A DNA stretch of 42,141 bases from Ectopseudomonas mendocina (GTDB lineage Bacteria > Pseudomonadota > Gammaproteobacteria > Pseudomonadales > Pseudomonadaceae): NCBI RefSeq assembly GCF_016008875.1, contig NZ_JADTQG010000025.1, forward strand, positions 1 through 42,141. Direction: 5' to 3'. Made by a program: the position numbers and the translations under genes. The notes beneath the pieces are model-generated. The model worked only from the letters and a program-made list of their open reading frames with translations. It did not search any database and had not been told where the DNA came from. Below are positions 7,934 through 15,640 of the stretch, in pieces (position 1 is the stretch's first letter; each line of letters opens with the position of its first letter).

Positions 7934-8263
7934 TCAAGGCGTGCGCGTAAGCAGGCGATCGAACTCGCCAAGCAGCTCGAGCAGCCGGCGCGCAACGCCC
8001 GGCTGCTGCTGATAGACCATCTCCGCCATCGCCTGAATGCCCGATACCGAGGGCAAGGCGGCACCGCTTTCCAGCAGCACCTTCATCCGCGGCAGGAAAA
8101 TCCACTGCAGCCATTGTTCGAACGTCAGCGTATCGACGCAGAACGGTTCCACACTGGCCAGGGCCTCAGCGCTCGGCGCTTGCTCCTGCCACCATCCCCG
8201 CACACGCAGCTCGCGTTCGATCAGCAGCAGGTGCTCGGCCAATGCCTCCACACGCGCATCCAT
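7934..8263 (-). CDS. YqcC family protein
   Basis: This 109-residue soluble protein resembles the YqcC/DUF446 family, with the conserved stretch EPFCVDTLTFEQWLQWIFLP. Its biochemical role is not established. Its ATG overlaps the stop of the upstream TPR lipoprotein gene (TGATG), so it is the last gene of an mrcB-lipoprotein-yqcC operon. The family call is from pattern memory. Confidence 0.8.
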   Translation of the reverse strand: MDARVEALAEHLLLIERELRVRGWWQEQAPSAEALASVEPFCVDTLTFEQWLQWIFLPRMKVLLESGAALPSVSGIQAMAEMVYQQQPGVARRLLELLGEFDRLLTRTP

Positions 8264-8973
8264 CAGAGATTGACCCGGGCACGCTCGCGGGCCTGAGCCG
8301 CGCCAGCGGAATCTCCCTGACGCTCACGCGCCTGAGCGATCAGGTCCCACAGGCTGGCTTGCAGCGCCGGACGGCCATTGGCATAGGTCAGACCACGACG
8401 GGCGAACTGCTCGGCCTGAGCCGCATCGCCCTGGGCCAGCCGCACTTCGGCAAGACGGTAAAGCACCTGCGGCTCACGCGGCGCGATGCGCTGGGCACGT
8501 TCGAGACTGGAGGCTGCACCATTGAGATCGCCACCGCCCTGCTGCTGTTGCGCGGTGGTCAACAACGCGAGAACCGGCCCATCGAGTTGCTCGTCGGCCG
8601 CCAGGCCTCCGCCGCTGGGAATGCCGCTGGGCTGGGTCGGCGCCGAGGAGCCGAAATCGTCCTGACTCGGTGTCGAGGGCTGGCTGCTCACGGGCTGATC
8701 GAAGGTCAGGCCGCCACTGGAGGTGATCGGCTGCGAGTCGGTTTGCAAGGGCGTCGAGACCGCGCCCTGCGGCACCATCACCACCACTCCGGAATCTTCC
8801 TCGATACGCTGCGGCGTAGCTGCCGGGCCCTGGCTGGTCGGTTGGCCAGAGCCGCCCGAAGACAGCGGAGCGCCAGCATCGACCACCGGAATCGAGCCTT
8901 GCGGCACCGTACTGCAACCACTCAGGACCGCCGTTGCCAGCATCGTGGCAAGCCACTTCTTGTTCACATCCAA
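8263..8973 (-). CDS. Tetratricopeptide-repeat lipoprotein downstream of PBP1B
   Basis: This 236-residue protein has a lipoprotein signal with lipobox LSGC (Cys20). A low-complexity Ser/Gln/Pro/Gly linker follows to about residue 125. The C-terminus is TPR-like and helical (SLERAQRIAPREPQVLYRLAE, then LAQGDAAQAEQFARRGL). The gene begins 37 bases after mrcB and overlaps the next gene by one base. The position suggests an outer-membrane partner or activator of the adjacent penicillin-binding protein, analogous to LpoB-type or TPR activators. That function is inference from context; P. aeruginosa LpoP is a candidate homologue. Confidence 0.8.
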   Translation of the reverse strand: MDVNKKWLATMLATAVLSGCSTVPQGSIPVVDAGAPLSSGGSGQPTSQGPAATPQRIEEDSGVVVMVPQGAVSTPLQTDSQPITSSGGLTFDQPVSSQPSTPSQDDFGSSAPTQPSGIPSGGGLAADEQLDGPVLALLTTAQQQQGGGDLNGAASSLERAQRIAPREPQVLYRLAEVRLAQGDAAQAEQFARRGLTYANGRPALQASLWDLIAQARERQGDSAGAAQARERARVNL

Positions 8974-9010
8974 TCCTCTTCAGGTAACACCGAGTCACTC
9001 GACTCGGCCG

Positions 9011-11329
9011 TTATTCCAACCAGCCCCGCACCCAGTCCATCACCGAATCGACCGGAGCCTGGATACCGCAAGCGGAGCCCGCGGCAGGTTCGCTGCCGCG
9101 AATATAAGGCATCTGCACCGCATTCGGGCAGCCCGATGCCGAGCCCAGCCCCGTCTGCCGATCGACCCAGGCCTGGGTGACGTTGTCCGGCATCGGCATG
9201 TCCAGCGGCAACGGGTCGGCCTTGCGCATGAAACCGGTCCAGACCTGCAACGCGCCGGTTGCACCCGTCAGCGGGGTCGGACCGTTATCGTCGCGCCCCA
9301 GCCACACCACCGACAGCAGATCCTGGCTGAAGCCGGCGAACCAGCTGTCGCGCGAGTCGTTACTGGTGCCGGTCTTGCCGGCCAGATTCAGCGAGCTGGG
9401 CAGTTGACTGTAAACCGAACGCCCCGTGCCTTCGCGCATGGTGCGCTGCATGGCGTTCTGCACCAGGTAGATGGCCCCCGGATCGAAGCGCTGCTGAATC
9501 TGGAACGGATAGCGCCCGAGTGGCTCGCCATCGGCGGTGAGCACGCTGCGAATACCGCGCAACGGCGTGTTGAAACCGCCATTGGCCAGGGTCTGGTACA
9601 TGCCCGCCACTTCCATCGGGGTCAGCGCACCGGCGCCGAGCAGCATCGACGGATAGGCCGGCCACTTGCGCTCGACGCCCAGTCGCTCGAGAGTCTTGAG
9701 CACGTTGGGTACGCCGACTTCCAGACCGAGCTTGGCGGTGGACAGGTTGTAGGACTGCGCCAGCCCCTGGTACAGGTAAATCGTGCCATGGGCCTTGCGA
9801 TCGTAGTTCTGCGGCGTCCAGACCTGGCCGTCCTGGCCCTTGATGGAGAAGGGCTCGTCCTCCAGCCAGCTGGTCAGGGTGTACTGGCTCGGGCGCTCCA
9901 GTGCCGACAGATAAATCGCCGGTTTGATCAGCGAGCCAATCGGCCGCACCGCGTCCAGTGCCCGGTTGAAACCGGCGAAACGCGGCTGGCGGCTGCCGAT
10001 CATGGCCTGGATTTCACCCGTCTCGGGGTTGGTCACCACCATGCCTGCCTGCACTTCGTCCACACCCTTGCGTCCAGCCAGGCGCTTGAGCGTCTCGGCC
10101 AACGCCTCTTCAGCCTTGAGCTGCAGGATCGGATCGAAGCTGGTGAAGATGCGCAGGCCCTCCTCGGTCAGATCCTGCTCGCGGTAATCCTCGCGCAGCT
10201 GACGCTTGACCAGATCGAGGAATGCCGGGAACGAGCTGTCGGCCATGCTGCCACGCGAGGTCACGCCCAGCGGCTTCTGCTTGGCCGCTGCCGCCTCTTC
10301 GGGGGTGATCGAGCCGTGCTCGGCGAGCAGATCGATCACCAGATTACGGCGCGTCAACGCGCGCTCGGGGTTGCGCCGCGGGTTGAAATAGGTCGGCCCC
10401 TTGACCATGCCTACCAGCAGCGCGACCTGCTCGAGTTTCAGCTCGGCAACCGGCTGACTGAAGAAGTACTGACTGGCCAGGCCGAAACCATGCACCGCGC
10501 GCTGACCATCCTGGCCGAGGAACACCTCGTTCATGTAGGCCTCGAGGATCTCGCGCTTGTCGTAGTGCAGCTCCAGCAGCACCGCCATCATCGCCTCGGT
10601 GGCTTTACGCGCCAAAGTGCGCTCGTTGGTCAGGTAGAAGTTCTTCACCAACTGCTGGGTCAGGGTGCTGCCGCCCTGTACCAGACGTCCCGACGTGGCG
10701 TTGATCCACATTGCCCGGGCGATGCCCTTGGGCGACACGCCGAAATGGTCGAAATAGTCGCGGTCCTCGACCGCCACCAGCGCGTCGACCAGGTAGGCCG
10801 GAACCTGATCCAGCTTGATCAGGATGCGATCCTCCTGATGCGCCGGGTAAAGCCCGCCGATCAGCAGCGGCTCCAGCCGCGCCACCGCCAGGTTGCTGCC
10901 GTCGGCCTGATTCAGCCCGGCGACATAATCGCCAGAAAAGCGCACACGCACCTTCTGCGACGGCTCCGCGCCCTCGTAGAACTGGAAGCCGCGACTGTGT
11001 AACTCGATGTTATTGCCGGCCACCGATACCGCGCCCGGCCCGTTGGCGACACTCTCGCGGCGGTAGCCCAGGGCGTCCAGCTCGCGCAGGAAGTCATCCT
11101 TGGCCAACTTCTGGCCAACGAAGAGTTCGAGCGGCCTGGCATAGACCTTCGCCGGCACGGTCCAGCGCTTGCCGGAGAATTTCTCCTGCACCACGGCATC
11201 GAGGTAAACGGCGAAACCGGCAAGGATCACCAGGCCGACAAGGCCGAGCTTGAGGCCCCAGGCGAGCCATGGGCGCATACCGGCCGAACGGGATTTTTTC
11301 TTTGAGCGGGGGGAACGTTTTCGAGTCAT
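9011..11329 (-). CDS. mrcB: Penicillin-binding protein 1B, bifunctional glycosyltransferase/transpeptidase
   Basis: Class A PBP of 772 residues that polymerises and cross-links peptidoglycan. A very basic cytoplasmic tail (residues 1-20) precedes one membrane helix (about 22-46). A UvrB-domain-2-like region (about 60-150) follows. The GT51 domain contains Glu188 in VEDRDYFDHFG and GGSTLTQQLVKN at 219-230. The transpeptidase has the nucleophile Ser466 in SLIK, SYN at 526-528 and KTGTS at 652. All catalytic motifs are present. It is the first gene of the three-gene leftward operon, and is divergent from the AAA gene across 116 bases. Confidence 0.97.
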   Translation of the reverse strand: MTRKRSPRSKKKSRSAGMRPWLAWGLKLGLVGLVILAGFAVYLDAVVQEKFSGKRWTVPAKVYARPLELFVGQKLAKDDFLRELDALGYRRESVANGPGAVSVAGNNIELHSRGFQFYEGAEPSQKVRVRFSGDYVAGLNQADGSNLAVARLEPLLIGGLYPAHQEDRILIKLDQVPAYLVDALVAVEDRDYFDHFGVSPKGIARAMWINATSGRLVQGGSTLTQQLVKNFYLTNERTLARKATEAMMAVLLELHYDKREILEAYMNEVFLGQDGQRAVHGFGLASQYFFSQPVAELKLEQVALLVGMVKGPTYFNPRRNPERALTRRNLVIDLLAEHGSITPEEAAAAKQKPLGVTSRGSMADSSFPAFLDLVKRQLREDYREQDLTEEGLRIFTSFDPILQLKAEEALAETLKRLAGRKGVDEVQAGMVVTNPETGEIQAMIGSRQPRFAGFNRALDAVRPIGSLIKPAIYLSALERPSQYTLTSWLEDEPFSIKGQDGQVWTPQNYDRKAHGTIYLYQGLAQSYNLSTAKLGLEVGVPNVLKTLERLGVERKWPAYPSMLLGAGALTPMEVAGMYQTLANGGFNTPLRGIRSVLTADGEPLGRYPFQIQQRFDPGAIYLVQNAMQRTMREGTGRSVYSQLPSSLNLAGKTGTSNDSRDSWFAGFSQDLLSVVWLGRDDNGPTPLTGATGALQVWTGFMRKADPLPLDMPMPDNVTQAWVDRQTGLGSASGCPNAVQMPYIRGSEPAAGSACGIQAPVDSVMDWVRGWLE

Positions 11330-11445
11330 GGCGGGATTATACGCACTTTACAAAGGGGCCAGCAGCGCCCGCCCGGATGGTTTGCAGAGCAGCTCACAGC
11401 GGCCATAATGCCCAGCTCGAACAGCGTCTAGAACAAGGACCGAAC

Positions 11446-13008
11446 GTGAGCCAAGCCCTGATTGCCGCATTGCAGAACCCGGCCCTGTATCCGCATCCTG
11501 TGGAGGGGTTTCAGGTGATTGAGACCCACATTTCCTGGGTTTTGCTCACTGGCCCCTACGCCTACAAGATTAAAAAGCCGGTGAATTTTGGCTTCCTCGA
11601 TTTTACCGACCTCGACGCGCGCCGGCATTTCTGCGAAGAAGAGCTGCGCCTCAACCAGCGCCTGACCGAGGATCTGTATCTGCAGGTGCTGCCCATCGGT
11701 GGCAATGAAGACGCTCCCAGCCTCGACGGCAGCACACCGCCCATCGAATACGCCCTGAAAATGCGCCAGTTTCCACAGGAGCAACTGCTCAGCGCCATCC
11801 AGGCCCGCGGCGAGCTGAACGACGCCCATATCGATGCACTGGCCGAACAGATCGCCACCTTCCACCTGAACGCACCACAGGTGCCGCAGGAACACTCGCT
11901 GGGTAGTGCAGAGGCGGTGATGGTTCCGGTGCAGCAGAACTTCGACCAGATCCGCCCCATGCTCAGCGAGCAGGCGGACCTGCTACAACTCGACGCCCTC
12001 GAAGCCTGGGCCCAGTCCAGCTACGAACGCCTGCAGCCGCTGCTGACCGCGCGCAAGGCGCAAGGCTTCATTCGTGAGTGCCACGGCGATATCCATCTGG
12101 GTAATGCCGCGCAGATCGACGGCAAGGTGGTGCTGTTCGACTGCATCGAGTTCAACGAGCCCTTCCGCCTGACTGACGTCACCGCAGACATCGCCTTCCT
12201 GGCCATGGACCTCGAGGATCGTGGTCTGAAGTGCCTGGCACGCCGTTTCATCAGCGGCTGGCTGGAGCGCACCGGCGATTATGCAGCCCTGCAGCTGCTG
12301 AATTTCTACAAGGCCTACCGCGCCATGGTCCGTGGCAAGGTCGCACTGTTCCGCCTGGGTCAGGAACAGGACTCGGTGCAGCGCGCAGTGATTCTGCGCC
12401 AGTACCGCGGCTATGCCGCACTGGCAGAGAGCTACAGCGCCATTCCGACGCCTTTTTTGGCCATCACCCATGGCGTCTCGGCAGTCGGCAAGAGCCACGT
12501 CGCCCTGCGCCTGGTGGAAGCACTGGGCACCATTCGCCTGCGTTCCGACATCGAACGCAAGCGCCTGTTCGGCGAGCAGAGCGCAGCGACCAAGGATCAG
12601 CTGAGTGCCGGCATCTACAGTGCCGACGCCAGCCAGGCGACCTATCAGCGCCTGCATCAACTGGCTCGCGAGGTCCTCCAGGCCGGCTTCCCGGTGGTGA
12701 TCGACGCGACCTACCTGAAGGCCGCGCAACGCCAGGCGGCCAGCGAAGTCGCTGAAGAGACCGGCGCGCCCCTGCTGATCCTCGACTGCCATGCGCCGGA
12801 AGCGGTCATCGCCAGTTGGCTGGAGCAGCGCCAGAGCGAAGGCAGGGACCCATCGGATGCGACGCTGGAGGTGATCCAGAATCAGCAGGCCAACCGCGAC
12901 CCGCTCGACGCCGACGAGCAGATCCACAGCAAGCGCGTCGATACACATGACAGCGCCAGCCTGGACAGCCTGGTGGAGCGCATTCGCCAGCGCCTGCCGG
13001 GCATCTGA
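11446..13008 (+). CDS. Fusion of an aminoglycoside-phosphotransferase-like kinase domain and an AAA P-loop kinase domain
   Basis: The GTG at 11446 (VSQALIAAL), preceded by AAGGAC, gives 520 residues; upstream in-frame starts lack similarity or a ribosome site. The first ~330 residues look like an APH/choline-kinase fold. They carry HGDIHLGN as the catalytic loop and FDCIEFNEPFR as the metal-binding segment. From about residue 343 a second domain has Walker A GVSAVGKS and resembles zeta-toxin/polynucleotide-kinase-like P-loop proteins. This two-domain architecture is widespread in proteobacteria, but the substrate is unknown. It is unlikely to be a resistance gene. Confidence 0.85.
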   Translation: MSQALIAALQNPALYPHPVEGFQVIETHISWVLLTGPYAYKIKKPVNFGFLDFTDLDARRHFCEEELRLNQRLTEDLYLQVLPIGGNEDAPSLDGSTPPIEYALKMRQFPQEQLLSAIQARGELNDAHIDALAEQIATFHLNAPQVPQEHSLGSAEAVMVPVQQNFDQIRPMLSEQADLLQLDALEAWAQSSYERLQPLLTARKAQGFIRECHGDIHLGNAAQIDGKVVLFDCIEFNEPFRLTDVTADIAFLAMDLEDRGLKCLARRFISGWLERTGDYAALQLLNFYKAYRAMVRGKVALFRLGQEQDSVQRAVILRQYRGYAALAESYSAIPTPFLAITHGVSAVGKSHVALRLVEALGTIRLRSDIERKRLFGEQSAATKDQLSAGIYSADASQATYQRLHQLAREVLQAGFPVVIDATYLKAAQRQAASEVAEETGAPLLILDCHAPEAVIASWLEQRQSEGRDPSDATLEVIQNQQANRDPLDADEQIHSKRVDTHDSASLDSLVERIRQRLPGI

Positions 13009-13030
13009 GAGCCCCGCGAGCAGTCGGCTC

Positions 13031-13060
13031 CCCTGCCGGGCAAACCCCGGCAGGGCTTCT
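13031..13060 (+). terminator. Hairpin after the AAA-fusion gene
   Basis: CCCTGCCGGG (13031-13040) and CCCGGCAGGG (13046-13055) form a perfect ten-base stem with a five-base loop. Only CTTCT follows, so the T-run is weak. It begins 22 bases past the stop codon. Confidence 0.5.
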
Positions 13061-13093
13061 ATACTGCCGGTGAAACCATCACCGGTATCTGCC

Positions 13094-13438
13094 ATGAGCC
13101 AGCCACGTCAGCTTGATCATCCGCTCTACCAACTCCTGCGCAATGACGATGTGAAAGGCTTCAACGAGCAGAGGCCGAAGGGGGTCGAGGTCGATCTTTC
13201 CGGCGGTGACTTCCGCGGGCTCGACCTGCGCACCATGGACACCGACGCCGTCAATTTCACCGACGCCTATTTTCGTGGAGCCGATCTGCGCGGCCTGGAC
13301 CTCCGTAATGCCCGGATAGAAGGCGCCAGTCTGGCTCATGCACAGATTTCCGGCGCCTATTTTCCTGCCGAGCTGACCGCGGACGAGATCCTCATGTCGG
13401 TGAATTTCGGCACCCGCCTGCGTTATCGCACCAAGTAG
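13094..13438 (+). CDS. Small pentapeptide-repeat protein
   Basis: This is a 114-residue cytoplasmic protein. Residues about 35-90 contain pentapeptide-like A(D/N)LxX steps: VDLSGGDFRGLDLR, VNFTDAYFRGADLRGLDLRN, then IEGASLAHAQISGAYF. Such repeats form a right-handed quadrilateral beta-helix; function varies and is unknown here. The ATG at 13094 starts MSQPRQLDHPLYQLL. It is short compared with Qnr/MfpA-type gyrase-protecting proteins, so no such role is proposed. Confidence 0.85.
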   Translation: MSQPRQLDHPLYQLLRNDDVKGFNEQRPKGVEVDLSGGDFRGLDLRTMDTDAVNFTDAYFRGADLRGLDLRNARIEGASLAHAQISGAYFPAELTADEILMSVNFGTRLRYRTK

Positions 13439-13530
13439 CGCCGAACCAACTGAGACACCAGGCAATTGGCCGCTACACTTTTCGGCAGGCGCGCCACCGT
13501 GACCCCGTCACCCGCACGCAAGGAGGCCCG

Positions 13531-13803
13531 ATGAACGACGAACTGCAACATCTGAAGAACCTGGGCAAGACCTCGGCGCAATGGCTGCACGCCGTCGGCA
13601 TACATAGCGCCAACGACCTACGTCGCTACGGCGCTGTCGGCGCCTACCGGGCGGTCAAGGCACGCGGTTTTCGCGCTTCCAAGGTTCTGCTCTACGCCAT
13701 CGAGGGAGCGCTGCTCAACGTGCACTGGAGTGAACTGCCCCCGGCACACAAGGCTGAATTGAACGGCCAGCTGGACGCAGCCCAAGGTCACAACAAGAGC
13801 TAG
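13531..13803 (+). CDS. TfoX C-terminal-domain protein
   Basis: This 90-residue protein matches the helix-hairpin-helix-like TfoX/Sxy C-terminal domain (LKNLGKTSAQWLHAVGI, then DLRRYGAVGAYRAVK). The N-terminal domain found in full competence regulators is absent. GGAGG lies seven bases upstream of the ATG. Stand-alone TfoX_C proteins are common in pseudomonads and their role is unclear; a DNA-binding or regulatory function is only suggested by the fold. Confidence 0.85.
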   Translation: MNDELQHLKNLGKTSAQWLHAVGIHSANDLRRYGAVGAYRAVKARGFRASKVLLYAIEGALLNVHWSELPPAHKAELNGQLDAAQGHNKS

Positions 13804-13908
13804 CTCACAACACCAGCGCAAGATGATTTACTCGGCGAGCCGCGCAGCCTATTGTTTCAGGGACCTTCGTGCGGTCAGCCAGCCCAGCCAGTTCAAGGAA
13901 TTACGGTT

Positions 13909-14706
13909 ATGTATTTACTCGGGGAGCAACCGGCCTACGCCGATCAGTTGATCAACCGCCTGCAGAGCATCCCCACTCAGTTGCTGGAAGGGCTGCAACC
14001 CGCGGGCGAGCCGCTGCGTCTGGAGCGCGTTGACGATCTGGCTCAGGTACTGCCTGGCAACCAGCTGTTCGTCATTGAGAACGGCCTGCTGCATGCGCTG
14101 GTCGACGAGCGCCCGCTTTTCTATTTGCAGGAAGGCGATCTGGTCGGTCTGCGCCAGGGCATCGACCTGCCCTCCTGCCGTTACAGCAGCGAAGAACCCA
14201 TCAGCCTGGTTCCCTACTCGCGCAGTGAGGTGTTCCAGCACATCTATGCCAGCGAGCAGCGCCAGGAACAGTTCATTCAGTACCTGATCGGCCACACCGC
14301 CCTGCTTTCCGATGCGCTGGCACGCCTGAAACAACCCGAGATTCGTCCGGCGACCGGTTTTCAGCATTTCGCTGCCGGCGAGGAGCTGATCCATCAGGGT
14401 GACGAAGCCGACCACGTGTTCATCATCATCGAAGGTCACGCCGAGGCTTACGTCGACGGCCAGAAGGTCGGCGACGTGCAGAAGGACGAGATCTTCGGTG
14501 CCATGGCCGTCTTCACCCGCGAGAAACGTAGCGCCACGGTAGTCGCCAGCGAACCCTGTACGGTGATGGTGATTCCCAAGGAGCAATTCCTCAGCCTGAT
14601 GCAAAGCAACCCGCGTATCGCGCACAGCCTGATCGAGAGCATGGCGCGGCGCATCGACCTGCTGAACAAAGAAGTCACTCAACTGCGCCTGCCAGGGGAG
14701 TCCTGA
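13909..14706 (+). CDS. cbpA: Cyclic-nucleotide-binding-domain protein, CbpA-like
   Basis: This 265-residue protein has a degenerate N-terminal cNMP-like region and a C-terminal cyclic-nucleotide-binding domain (about residues 150-255). The latter includes FAAGEELIHQGDEADHVFII and FGAMAVFTREKRSATVV. There is no DNA-binding domain. In P. aeruginosa CbpA binds cAMP, is made under Vfr control and sits at the pole. The phosphate-binding cassette here reads FGAMA instead of the usual FGE(L/I)(A/G), so the ribose-binding Glu is Ala. The Arg-Ser-Ala of the cassette is kept. The ATG at 13909 has AAGGAA nine bases upstream. It lies next to prrF, as in P. aeruginosa. Confidence 0.85.
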   Translation: MYLLGEQPAYADQLINRLQSIPTQLLEGLQPAGEPLRLERVDDLAQVLPGNQLFVIENGLLHALVDERPLFYLQEGDLVGLRQGIDLPSCRYSSEEPISLVPYSRSEVFQHIYASEQRQEQFIQYLIGHTALLSDALARLKQPEIRPATGFQHFAAGEELIHQGDEADHVFIIIEGHAEAYVDGQKVGDVQKDEIFGAMAVFTREKRSATVVASEPCTVMVIPKEQFLSLMQSNPRIAHSLIESMARRIDLLNKEVTQLRLPGES

Positions 14707-14729
14707 GTCACTTCTCCCGCATCAACGAA

Positions 14730-14751
14730 CCCCGGCAAGTGCCGGGGTTTT
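14730..14751 (+). terminator. Intrinsic terminator of cbpA
   Basis: CCCCGGC (14730-14736) pairs with GCCGGGG (14741-14747) around a four-base loop, followed by TTTTGCATTT. It lies 24 bases after the cbpA stop and isolates the prrF genes from it. Confidence 0.8.
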
Positions 14752-14798
14752 GCATTTCTAAGGCCGGCAATCTTTTTGAGAAAAGCGCTCAATGGTCG

Positions 14799-14826
14799 TT
14801 GACATGAAAATGAGAATAGTTATTAT
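14799..14826 (+). promoter_or_regulatory. prrF1 promoter with overlapping Fur box
   Basis: TTGACA (14799-14804), a 16-base spacer and TATTAT (14821-14826) form a near-consensus promoter. The expected start is 14833. A Fur box covers 14806-14824 and matches the 19-base consensus at 14 positions. Iron-loaded Fur would block RNA polymerase directly. Confidence 0.85.
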
Positions 14827-14832
14827 TACATC

Positions 14833-14947
14833 AACTGGTCGCGAGATCAGCCGATAAGCTAAAGAGACCCTTTCAGTCGGACTCTTCAGATTATCTCCTC
14901 ATCAGGCTAATCACGGTTATTAACCCGGCTCTTGCCGGGTTTTTTTT
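14833..14947 (+). ncRNA. prrF1: PrrF1 small regulatory RNA
   Basis: This iron-responsive sRNA is the functional analogue of RyhB. It base-pairs, with Hfq, to repress mRNAs of iron-containing proteins (TCA cycle enzymes, superoxide dismutase, anthranilate degradation). It begins AACTGGTCGCGAG seven bases after the -10. It contains the conserved core with CTCCTCATCAGGCTAATCAC and ends in the terminator ACCCGGCTCTTGCCGGGT plus eight T (14923-14947). The length is about 115 bases. Position between cbpA and the phu genes matches P. aeruginosa. Confidence 0.93.
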
Positions 14948-14996
14948 GCCTGTTCAAACGCCCGGCAACTCCATGAGAAAAATTCTCAAAAAGGTG

Positions 14997-15024
14997 TTGA
15001 CCATGAAATGAGAATTGTTATTAT
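14997..15024 (+). promoter_or_regulatory. prrF2 promoter with overlapping Fur box
   Basis: TTGACC (14997-15002), a 16-base spacer and TATTAT (15019-15024) place the start at 15031. A Fur box at 15004-15022 matches the consensus at about 12 of 19 positions, somewhat weaker than at prrF1. Confidence 0.82.
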
Positions 15025-15030
15025 TACATC

Positions 15031-15145
15031 AACTGATCGCGAGATCGGCCGATAAGCTAAAGAGACCCTTTCAGTCGGACTCTTCAGATTATCTCCTCAT
15101 CAGGCTAATCACGGTTATTAACCCGGCTCTTGCCGGGTTTTTTTT
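15031..15145 (+). ncRNA. prrF2: PrrF2 small regulatory RNA
   Basis: This is the second copy of the iron-responsive sRNA, identical to PrrF1 except at two positions near the 5' end. The terminator is the same GC hairpin with a T8 run ending at 15145. Read-through from prrF1 would give a PrrH-like longer RNA containing the 83-base spacer, as described in P. aeruginosa. That product is inferred here, not seen. The RNA converges on the leftward NTF2-like gene, whose stop codon is 26 bases away. Confidence 0.93.
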
Positions 15146-15171
15146 GCCTGTTTGAAGGGCGCGCCGCCGCT

Positions 15172-15579
15172 TTAGTCGTCTATCTGCGCCAGCCAGTCCG
15201 GTAGATTGAAATGCAGGCTGATACGTGAGATCAGCCCCTGCTGTATTTCGAAGAAAGCCCCAACGCGCATTTCATAACGCTGCCCACAGGCCTCCGGCAG
15301 CCCCTCGTCGGTCGCCAGGTACTCGCCGTTGACGCGGTACTCGCAGGCCGCGTGCTGCCCATGTGGCTCGGCCAGGATCACCAATGGTTCGAGCGTTTCA
15401 CGATAACAGTGCTGTTGCCGCTCAAGGAAGGTTGCGAAGGCGTCACGCCCGTGCTCGGCGAAGCCTTGATTGGGCTCCACAATCAGCTCGTCGCTGACCA
15501 GCAACAGGCAAGCGCGGATATCCCGATCATTGAGGGCGTTGAAATAGCGTTGCAGCAGGTCGCAAACATCTGTGGACAT
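15172..15579 (-). CDS. NTF2-like / SnoaL-like small protein
   Basis: This 135-residue protein is predicted to have the cone-shaped NTF2/SnoaL fold. It starts with the typical helix MSTDVCDLLQRYFNALNDRD and ends with a pattern of beta strands (QHAACEYRVNGEYLA, YEMRVGAFFEIQQGLISRISL). Members can be enzymes or ligand carriers, and no function can be assigned. The start at 15579 is preferred to 15627 because the extra residues lack similarity. It lies 61 bases after phuW on the same strand and may be the last gene of the phu operon, converging on prrF2. Confidence 0.8.
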   Translation of the reverse strand: MSTDVCDLLQRYFNALNDRDIRACLLLVSDELIVEPNQGFAEHGRDAFATFLERQQHCYRETLEPLVILAEPHGQHAACEYRVNGEYLATDEGLPEACGQRYEMRVGAFFEIQQGLISRISLHFNLPDWLAQIDD

Positions 15580-15640
15580 AGGGCTGGCTCCAGAGCGGCA
15601 AAGCGCCGAGGATACCGCGCAGCCCATGCGCGAAAGGCGG

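Larger units (their letters stand above)
14799..15145 (+). repeat. Tandem direct duplication of the prrF transcription unit (period 198 bases)
   Basis: The two units each contain a -35, Fur box, -10, sRNA and terminator. The RNA parts align over 115 bases with only two differences, both in the first 20 bases (GG to GA in the AACTG start, GATCAG to GATCGG). The promoter elements are equally spaced. The 49 bases between the first terminator and the second -35 are the variable part. Confidence 0.9.

Noticed and set aside
8723..11002. A 759-codon open frame antisense to mrcB
   Set aside because: PBP1B motifs are intact on the other strand, and the antisense product is rich in Arg, His and Gln, typical of shadow frames.
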